The translations under genes and the position numbers were made by a program. From DSXF01 sp964387495 (GTDB taxonomy: Bacteria > Chloroflexota > Anaerolineae > Anaerolineales > Villigracilaceae): a stretch of DNA of 64,000 bases. The notes beneath the pieces were generated by a model. That model was not told the DNA's origin. It made no database searches and saw only the letters and a list, made by a program, of their open reading frames with translations. Position 1 is the first letter of the stretch; every line of letters starts with the position of its first letter. Below are positions 58,318 to 64,000 of this stretch, one piece after another. The DNA is taken from positions 6,635 to 70,634 of the forward strand of contig CAYLXB010000012.1 in NCBI GenBank assembly GCA_964387495.1, written 5' to 3'.

Positions 58318-59755
58318 ATTCCTCCCCGGCCCGCACCAATGACAGGTAGAGCACGTTACGGGATTCCTGCCGCAGGCGGTAAGGATGCGCCGGCCGGAAA
58401 CCGGGGATCCAGGCAATTGAATCGCCATCGCAGACCAGCGGCCAGCCCGAACGCGCCCGGCGCGGCAGTTTGGCGTTGATAAAGAAATCCGATAATTTGA
58501 CAGCGTTGTTGGACATGCCCAGCGGCAGGAAACGGTCGCCGGGCCGCCGGGTCCGTACGCACAAATTGCCCGTAAACCGGTCGATATCCAGCCATGCCTG
58601 GAACGGGTTATAATTGTCGCGCGCCTGTTCCCACGCCAGGGCCGGGTATTCCCAGCGTTCGGCTTTTAATGTCCAGTTTTGCGCGATCTCCCATGTTCCT
58701 GGCCAGGCCAGGCGCATGGGAACTGCGCCGGTTGAGATCTGCGGCCAGTCCCCCGTCGGCAGATCGGCTTCCCAGGTGGCAACATAGAGGGATTTATCTT
58801 CGCGCAGCAGGTATACGCTGCCGGTCAATTCGACCCGCAGGCGGTCGCTCCCCGCCTCCAGGCAAGCAATGCCCCGTTCGAGGCTCGTAAAGTCCACATT
58901 TTGCAGCCCCGGACGCAGCCGCTCCAGGGCGCGCCGCAGCAGATTGCGCTGCATGCCGGCCGAAGCCTCCGCAAGCGTCCCTGCATCTAGCCTCACATAC
59001 CCTGTACCCTCGGCCTGGAAGACTGCCTGCCAGGCCTGGTCCACCACTTCGTTCAGGATTTCGTAATCGCCGCCCAGGGTGTGCGCCATGCGCCACAACG
59101 CGCTGCGGATGCGCGGGTTATACGACTCGAGGGTGGGGATCAGGATATGCCGCAGGCGGTTGCGCAGGTAATTGAGTGATGTATTGCTTGGGTCCAGGCG
59201 CGGCTTCAAACCGCGCTCCGCGCAGCGTACGACCGTCTCTTCCCGCCAGGTGTCCAGCAGGGGGCGGACGATGGGAATCTCGGGGTCGAAGCCGGGCAGG
59301 ATGGCGCGGTAGGACATGCCCCGCAGGCCGTTCAGCCCGGCGCCGCGCAGCAGGTGCATCAGCACGGTTTCCGCCTGGTCATCCGCAGTGTGACCGACTG
59401 CAATGGCCTGTGCCTCGTATTTATGCGCCACCTGGAACATGAAGCGGTATCGCAGCAGGCGGGCAGCCTCTTCGATGGACAGGCTGTTCTGGTTGGCATG
59501 GCGGCGTACGTCGGCGGATTCGGTGACAAAGGGCAGGCCCAGTTTGACGGCCAGGACCTCGACGAACTGCGCATCCTCATCGGCCGTGGTGCGCAGTTTG
59601 TGGTTGAAATGTGCTACGATGACCGCATACCCCGCGCTTTGCAGGATGTCCAGCAGGTACAGGCTGTCCGGCCCGCCGGAGATGCCAGCCACCACCGGCC
59701 GGTTTGCCTCCAGGCCGCACTCATCGCGCAGACAGACGAAGATATCCCTTTGCAT
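58316..59755 (-). CDS. tilS: tRNA(Ile)-lysidine synthetase TilS
   Basis: A 479-residue enzyme that ligates lysine to cytidine-34 of the CAU-anticodon isoleucine tRNA. The P-loop is SGGPDSLYLL near residue 26, with VIVAHFNHKLR and AIAVGHTADDQAETVLMHLLRGAG as further family marks; the C-terminal domain with RTRRPGDRFLPLGM is present, so this is the full-length form. The ATG at 59755 is chosen because TATAAT ends seven bases before it; an ATG at 59764 would overlap that box. Confidence 0.93.
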   Translation of the reverse strand: MQRDIFVCLRDECGLEANRPVVAGISGGPDSLYLLDILQSAGYAVIVAHFNHKLRTTADEDAQFVEVLAVKLGLPFVTESADVRRHANQNSLSIEEAARLLRYRFMFQVAHKYEAQAIAVGHTADDQAETVLMHLLRGAGLNGLRGMSYRAILPGFDPEIPIVRPLLDTWREETVVRCAERGLKPRLDPSNTSLNYLRNRLRHILIPTLESYNPRIRSALWRMAHTLGGDYEILNEVVDQAWQAVFQAEGTGYVRLDAGTLAEASAGMQRNLLRRALERLRPGLQNVDFTSLERGIACLEAGSDRLRVELTGSVYLLREDKSLYVATWEADLPTGDWPQISTGAVPMRLAWPGTWEIAQNWTLKAERWEYPALAWEQARDNYNPFQAWLDIDRFTGNLCVRTRRPGDRFLPLGMSNNAVKLSDFFINAKLPRRARSGWPLVCDGDSIAWIPGFRPAHPYRLRQESRNVLYLSLVRAGEE

Positions 59756-59762
59756 GGAATAC

Positions 59763-59768
59763 ATTATA
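59763..59768 (-). promoter_or_regulatory. -10 box seven bases before tilS
   Basis: TATAAT on the minus strand. The predicted start of transcription coincides with the tilS ATG, so the mRNA is probably leaderless. Confidence 0.5.
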
Positions 59769-59844
59769 TGCCATAATTGGAAACCATCCAGCGGGCATCG
59801 AGGCCCGAAAAAACTTCACCCAACGATAAGGAGTATGCAGAGCC

Positions 59845-60456
59845 ATGACCGAAAACATTGCCCAGCCCAAGAGGAACATCCTCAAAATTCTTGGATCGGA
59901 ATACGTCCTGGGAAGCCTGGTGGCGATCCTGAGTGTGCTTACAGCCGTTGCCGGTTACCAGGGTTCCATGGCCGATTCAGACCAGACCAAATACAATGTC
60001 CAGGGCCAGCAGATGCTGACGGATGCCAACGCCGAGTACCTCAGCTCCAACCAGATGATCGTCTACGATTACACCATGTACGATGGCTGGTATACCGCCG
60101 AGACCGACGAGAAAGCCGAGTATTACCAGGAAAGCTTCTCGGAAGAATTGCAGAATAGCATTCTTGAAAATGAGGAAGATCCGTTCAGCGAGGCATATTA
60201 CGAGGCCATGTATGTCGGGCCGAATGATATGTTCGACGAGTCTGACAGGTTGTTCGACCTGGCCGAAGAATACAACGAACGCGGTGACGGCCTGCAGTTG
60301 GTGATGTTGATCAGCGCCCTGGGCCTGGCCTTTGCAGCCTGGGCTTCCCTGCTCAGGGAAGAGAGCAAGGTGCGCCTGGTCTTCGCTGCCTTCTCGATCG
60401 CCATGCTGTTATATGCTGTCATTGTATATCTTGGCATTCCCACCATTTCAGCCTGA
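59845..60456 (+). CDS. Membrane protein with three helices
   Basis: A 203-residue protein: one helix near 22-42 (VLGSLVAILSVLTAVAGY), a long acidic, Tyr-rich middle region (YDYTMYDGWYTAETDEKAEYY, LENEEDPFSEAYYEAM), then two helices near 150-170 and 178-198. The plan resembles DUF4337-like proteins, with both ends in the membrane and a charged extramembrane helix pair, but I cannot assign it firmly. AAGGAG lies about a dozen bases ahead of the ATG. A strong terminator follows. Confidence 0.6.
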   Translation: MTENIAQPKRNILKILGSEYVLGSLVAILSVLTAVAGYQGSMADSDQTKYNVQGQQMLTDANAEYLSSNQMIVYDYTMYDGWYTAETDEKAEYYQESFSEELQNSILENEEDPFSEAYYEAMYVGPNDMFDESDRLFDLAEEYNERGDGLQLVMLISALGLAFAAWASLLREESKVRLVFAAFSIAMLLYAVIVYLGIPTISA

Positions 60457-60472
60457 TATTTCAAGTCAACAA

Positions 60473-60502
60473 AAAAACGCCGGGAAAAATCCCGGCGTTT
60501 TT
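60473..60502. terminator. Bidirectional intrinsic terminator
   Basis: ACGCCGGGA and TCCCGGCGT form a 9-bp stem, extended by flanking A/T pairs, with an AAAA loop and T-runs on both strands. It separates two convergent genes. Confidence 0.85.
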
Positions 60503-60516
60503 ATTTCGTGCAGGTC

Positions 60517-60921
60517 CTAGAGCTGGTACAGTTCCACCAGCACCCCGCAGGTGCTTTCAGGGTGGACAAAGGTATATTTCTTGCCATCCGCGGCTGTGCG
60601 CGGCTCTTCATTAATCAGGCGGATGTTTTTCGCTTTCAACTGCGCCATCATGCCTTCGATGTCATCCACTTCCACACAGATGTGATGCATCCCGGGGCCG
60701 CGCTTGGCCAGGTACTTGGCCAGGCCGGAGTCGTCGCTGGTCGGTTTGACCAGTTCCACTTCGCTTTCGCCGGTCGGCAGGAACGCGACCTGTGATTTCT
60801 CGGCTGGCACATCCCGCATCCCATGCAGGGGGATACCGAGCGCATCGCGCCAGAACGTCAGGGCTTTTTCCATATCGTCCACCACAACGGCGACATGGTT
60901 GATACGGTTCACTTTGGGCAT
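60517..60921 (-). CDS. mce: Methylmalonyl-CoA epimerase
   Basis: A 134-residue VOC-fold enzyme that interconverts the (R) and (S) forms of methylmalonyl-CoA in propionate metabolism. Metal ligands and base are seen in INHVAVVVDDMEKAL (His near residue 9), VELVKPTSDDSGLAKYLAKRGPGMHHICVEVDD (spread over about 57-88, with His near 81) and VLVELYQL (Glu near residue 130). Length and order fit Mce over glyoxalase I. GGAGACCC lies ahead of the ATG. The mutase genes are not in this window. Confidence 0.9.
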   Translation of the reverse strand: MPKVNRINHVAVVVDDMEKALTFWRDALGIPLHGMRDVPAEKSQVAFLPTGESEVELVKPTSDDSGLAKYLAKRGPGMHHICVEVDDIEGMMAQLKAKNIRLINEEPRTAADGKKYTFVHPESTCGVLVELYQL

Positions 60922-60969
60922 CAGGGTCTCCTTGTTTTTGTTTGCCAGTCAGTGCAAACGGTAAATTAT

Positions 60970-61482
60970 TTACTGGCTTTCGAGTAAATCCATATACGCA
61001 CATTCGAGCAAATCTGATTCTATCACACCCAGTTTCTCCATCAATGTTTTGGCGATGGTCTGGCCTTCGGCCTCGGACTGACCTGGGCGCAGCACGACCT
61101 CCAGTTCCATGAAATGGCCCAGCCCTTCCACATCATCCAGGTGGATGCGGGTCTGCCCTGCCAGGTACAGGCGGCGCACCTTCCTGACCACGCCGCGCAC
61201 GCCCAGCGCCAGGGATAATGTCCTGAGCAGGTTCTCCGGGTCACCGGTCTCGAAGATGTGATAATCGGAGCGCTTGGGTCCATCCTGGTCGGGACGCTGG
61301 TAATATACCAGTTGGCCGCGCTCCAGCGCCAGTCTGCGCAGCTTCAGCCGCCCTTGGGGACAGTGGAAAAAGGTATCCTCCTGCGGAATGACCTGCACCG
61401 CCGTATCGCTCAACGATGCGGCCCGTTCCTGCAGGCCGGGAAAATCGCGTACCCGGGCTTTGATCTCGATGTTTGTAGGCAT
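60970..61482 (-). CDS. CYTH-domain protein (CyaB/thiamine-triphosphatase-like)
   Basis: A 170-residue protein of the CYTH superfamily, a tunnel-fold group that hydrolyses or cyclises triphosphates. The signature EIKARV is near residue 5, followed by EDTFFHCPQGRLKLRR, LVYYQRPDQDGPKRSDYHIF and TRIHLDDVEGLGHFMELEVVL, with the metal-binding acidic and basic residues of each strand. Class IV adenylate cyclase and triphosphatase cannot be told apart by sequence. It is on the same strand as mce, 48 bases upstream of it. Confidence 0.85.
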   Translation of the reverse strand: MPTNIEIKARVRDFPGLQERAASLSDTAVQVIPQEDTFFHCPQGRLKLRRLALERGQLVYYQRPDQDGPKRSDYHIFETGDPENLLRTLSLALGVRGVVRKVRRLYLAGQTRIHLDDVEGLGHFMELEVVLRPGQSEAEGQTIAKTLMEKLGVIESDLLECAYMDLLESQ

Positions 61483-61591
61483 GGGGATATTGTGTCTGAA
61501 GTTGGCTGATCTGGCAAGGGGGAAAAGGAAATCCGAGACTCGTCAACTTTCTGCTTTATAATCCCCCTCATCTTCTCCTCACGGACACCTC

Positions 61592-63553
61592 ATGCGGCGC
61601 TTCCTCAAATCCACCCCCCTCTTCATCTTCCTCCTCACCCTGCTGGCCTACGCGCCCCTGCTGCCCTTCACCGGCTTCTACTGGGATGACTGGGGCTTTG
61701 CCTGGACGGCGCGCTTCCTCGGGCCGCTGGAATTCATCGAGTCTTTCCGGCCCTTCCGCCCTTTCCTGGGGCCTGTCTTTACCATCACCACCTCGCTGCT
61801 GCCCGCATCCCCCCTGCTCTGGCAGGTCTTTGGCCTGCTCATCCGCTTCCTGAGCGGCCTGGCCGCCTGGTGGGCCTTTAAGGCCATCTGGCCGGCCCGC
61901 CCCCGCCAGGCGCTGATGGTCAGCCTGCTCTTCCTGGCCTTTCCCGCCTATACCCAGCAGTGGTCCGCCTTTACCCACGTCAACCAGGAACTCATCCCGC
62001 TCATCTTCTACCTGCTGTCGTTCGGACTCACCGCCCTGGCGCTGCGTTCCCGTTACTGGTTCCACACGGCTTTGGCCCTCCTGGCCGGCGCCCTCGGCCT
62101 GGTCACCACCGAGTATTTCATCGGTTTCGAACTGTTCCGTCTTGGCATTCTCTGGTCGCTCCTGGCGGGGCTTCCGGCCGGCAAGCGCCTCGGGCAGGCG
62201 CTCAAGCACTTTGTTCCTTACCTCCTGCTCTGGCTGGGCAATGCGGGCTGGCTGGCCTATTACTATACCTTCGGCTCCTACGATTCCTACGGCCTCAGCA
62301 CCTTCGCCACCCTGCGTACCGCCCCGTCTGTCTTCCTGGCGCAGACCGCTGCCGATATGGGCCGCACCCTCCTGGTTGCGGGCGGGCAGGCCTGGACGCA
62401 GACTCTCGCCATCTTCAGCCAGCCGCCCTCCCAGCCTGCTGCCTGGCTGGCCTGGGGGCTGGCCCTCGCCGCGCTGGCGGCGGCGGCTCTTTATCTCTCC
62501 CGCCAGGCTGCCTCGCCGGATGACCGGCGCTGGGCCTGCTGGGCCATCCTCTTTGGCCTGCTGGGCATCCTGGCCGGGCGGGTGCCATCCTGGGCTGCCG
62601 GTCTGCCGCTCAAACTGACCTTCTCCTGGGACCGCTTCTTCCTCTCCATGATGCTTGGCTCCAGCCTCCTGCTGGCGGGCCTGCTCGAACTCCTGCCGCT
62701 CGGCCGCCGCCGCTGGCTGGCCCTCAGCCTGATCCTGGCGCTCTGCGCCGGGCAGCAGACCCTGCATGCCAATGCCTACCGCCGCGACTGGGCCCGCCAG
62801 TTGGACCTGTACTGGCAGATGGCTTGGCGTATGCCTGCCCTTCAGCCAAATACCGCCCTGCTCGCGCACGAATTCCCGGATTTCGACTACGATACCGACC
62901 TGACCTTTACCTTCCCGCTCAACTGGATGTATGCCCCGGATTATACCGGCGGCGATTTGCCCCATGTCTTTCTCTATTCTTCTGTGCGGCTCGGGAAGCC
63001 AACCCTGCCTGCCCTCCAGCCGGATATCCCTCTCGATATTCCCCTGCGTACTGTCACCTTCCACGGCTCCACCTCGGATATGGTTGTGCTCTACTACCCC
63101 GAGGCGGGCTGCCTGCGGGTGCTCGACCCCGCCTATGATGGCGCCGATACCCTGCCGCGCGTCCCTTCCGAGTTGCTGCACGCCATCCCGCTCTCCGATT
63201 TGAGCCGCATTTCTGCCGGGAGTGCGCCGCTCGTTCCGGAAAGGGCCGTTTTTGGGCGGGAGCCGGAGCACGGCTGGTGTTATTACTATAACAAGGCAGA
63301 GTTGGCCCGTCAGGCCGGGGATTGGCCCCGCGTGGCCAAATTGGGCCGGCAGGTGCTCTCCCTGGACCTGGCCGCCCGGGATGCCTATGAGTGGCTGCCC
63401 TTTGTCGAGGCGTTTGCGCGCACCGGTGACCTGGATGAGGCCGAACGCCTCTCACGCCTGGCCCTGGAACAGTCTCCCCAGGTTCGCAGCGGCCTGTGTG
63501 CCGCCTGGCAGCGGGCAGGCGGGCCTCCGCCTCCACTGGAATGCGGAAAATGA
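61592..63553 (+). CDS. Large multi-helix membrane protein, GT-C-like
   Basis: A 653-residue protein with about ten or eleven membrane helices in the first 430 residues and a soluble C-terminal part with a TPR-like helical end (WPRVAKLGRQVLSLDLAARDAYEWLPF). The first helix is followed by GFYWDDWGFAW, placing an acidic Asp-Asp motif in the first outer loop as in GT-C glycosyltransferases that use polyprenyl-phosphate sugars. A TTEYFIGFELF stretch follows later. Glycosyl transfer is an inference from this topology. A TATAAT lies at 61557-61562, some 30 bases before the ATG. Confidence 0.65.
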   Translation: MRRFLKSTPLFIFLLTLLAYAPLLPFTGFYWDDWGFAWTARFLGPLEFIESFRPFRPFLGPVFTITTSLLPASPLLWQVFGLLIRFLSGLAAWWAFKAIWPARPRQALMVSLLFLAFPAYTQQWSAFTHVNQELIPLIFYLLSFGLTALALRSRYWFHTALALLAGALGLVTTEYFIGFELFRLGILWSLLAGLPAGKRLGQALKHFVPYLLLWLGNAGWLAYYYTFGSYDSYGLSTFATLRTAPSVFLAQTAADMGRTLLVAGGQAWTQTLAIFSQPPSQPAAWLAWGLALAALAAAALYLSRQAASPDDRRWACWAILFGLLGILAGRVPSWAAGLPLKLTFSWDRFFLSMMLGSSLLLAGLLELLPLGRRRWLALSLILALCAGQQTLHANAYRRDWARQLDLYWQMAWRMPALQPNTALLAHEFPDFDYDTDLTFTFPLNWMYAPDYTGGDLPHVFLYSSVRLGKPTLPALQPDIPLDIPLRTVTFHGSTSDMVVLYYPEAGCLRVLDPAYDGADTLPRVPSELLHAIPLSDLSRISAGSAPLVPERAVFGREPEHGWCYYYNKAELARQAGDWPRVAKLGRQVLSLDLAARDAYEWLPFVEAFARTGDLDEAERLSRLALEQSPQVRSGLCAAWQRAGGPPPPLECGK

Positions 63554-63587
63554 GACGAATGGATGTAAAACAGATGTTCAGTCTGGC

Positions 63588-63616
63588 TTGACGCGTTAAC
63601 GGGGTTGTGCTACCAT
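63588..63616 (+). promoter_or_regulatory. Promoter of the terminal lipoprotein gene
   Basis: TTGACG (63588-63593), 17 bases, TACCAT (63611-63616). GAGGAG before the ATG at 63665 gives the ribosome site. Confidence 0.6.
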
Positions 63617-63664
63617 CACAAAAAAGAGAAAGAATCTCTGCTTTCGATCCAAGAGGAGAATCAC

Positions 63665-64000
63665 ATGGCAAGCAAATATCTCAAGGGGATGCTCCCCACC
63701 CTTATCATCCTGTTTGTTCTGGTGCTTTCTGGATGCCAATTATCCTATTCGACCCCCCCGGCCACGGAGGCCGTCGCCGTAAAAGAGAACAAGGCCACCA
63801 AGACCGCCAAGGCGGCCATTGCGGAGACCTTTGCCCAGCCGCTCCCGACCGGCCAGGACCCCATGGCCATGGTGGGCGATCTGGCAACCGGTTCGGCCAT
63901 CGCCATGCTGCAGACTGCCGGCACGATTATTGTCACCACCCCCCAGCCGGTCAGCACCACACCCTCCGTGATCGAGGTCGTACCGGTGAATGGTACGCCC
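63665..64000 (+). CDS. N-terminal part of a secreted lipoprotein (3' cut by window edge)
   Basis: An open frame of 112 codons from ATG 63665 reaches the window edge. The signal LIILFVLVLSGC gives a lipobox Cys near residue 24, followed by a Thr/Pro/Ala/Lys-rich low-complexity linker (PPATEAVAVKENKATKTAK) and a TTPQPVSTTPSV stretch. The functional domain lies beyond the window. It has a clear promoter and GAGGAGA ribosome site, so it begins a new transcription unit. Confidence 0.75.
   Translation, partial: MASKYLKGMLPTLIILFVLVLSGCQLSYSTPPATEAVAVKENKATKTAKAAIAETFAQPLPTGQDPMAMVGDLATGSAIAMLQTAGTIIVTTPQPVSTTPSVIEVVPVNGTP

Noticed and set aside
61568..63271. Minus-strand frame of 567 codons
   Set aside because: It mirrors the GT-C-like membrane protein; its product is Gly/Glu/Gln/Arg-rich as expected for antisense of a Leu/Ala/Pro-rich gene.

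Overview
The window looks like a chromosomal segment of a Chloroflexota bacterium, most likely class Anaerolineae. The evidence is high GC with many CTGG/GCC-rich codons, lipoproteins with Thr/Pro linkers, LytR-CpsA-Psr and LysM envelope proteins, and a style of short or absent 5' leaders. This placement is inferred from gene content, not from a marker gene. No rRNA, tRNA or CRISPR array was seen.

Layout. 1-6.0 kb: the end of an unknown gene, a PlsC-like acyltransferase, then a minus-strand group (PLP enzyme, hypothetical, DUF2270-DUF2179 membrane protein, dihydropyrimidinase, small carbonic-anhydrase-like protein). 6.0-6.3 kb: a structured non-coding stretch ending in a terminator, a candidate small RNA. 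6.3-12.8 kb: minus-strand genes ending in a class A penicillin-binding protein whose catalytic motifs are largely lost. 12.9-18.7 kb: a plus-strand run with tgt, uppP, an M20 peptidase and two lipoproteins.

18.8-41.8 kb is a very large phosphate locus: phoU-pstBACS (first Pst system), a second pstSCAB with phoB, a GNAT acetyltransferase and phoR, then a divergent Na/Pi cotransporter with a third pstB. Two four-copy arrays of 11-bp TTAAC-type repeats, read as Pho boxes, lie in front of pstS1 and in front of an arsenate reductase gene. Inside this locus sit an AT-richer type II restriction-modification pair and a long minus-strand cluster: arsC, arsR, an AbrB-radical SAM-SPASM protein, a stand-alone lipoyl H-protein homologue, two DGC-type putative metal-binding proteins, OsmC and AhpD-like proteins, thioredoxin-fold proteins and a thioredoxin-VKOR fusion. 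Most of these genes overlap by 1-8 bases. This cluster is the best candidate for an undescribed system. I infer a thiol/metalloid-handling pathway tied to phosphate starvation, because arsenate enters through phosphate transporters.

41.9-52.8 kb holds a DUF4349 lipoprotein and a six-gene operon (heparinase-like, NUDIX, GT4 glycosyltransferase, CutA/NIF3-like protein, membrane protein, M14 carboxypeptidase), then mtaB, a lipoprotein and a TPR protein. 52.9-57.3 kb is an envelope-sensing group: a histidine-kinase-like protein lacking its phosphoacceptor His, a LysM protein and an LCP protein. 57.4-64 kb holds a tyrosine-recombinase homologue without its catalytic Tyr, tilS, a membrane protein, methylmalonyl-CoA epimerase, a CYTH protein, a large GT-C-like membrane protein and the start of a lipoprotein cut by the window edge.

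Recurrent themes are catalytically altered paralogues (PBP, kinase, recombinase, two PstB copies) and promoters whose -10 box lies 6-8 bases before the start codon, suggesting leaderless mRNAs.
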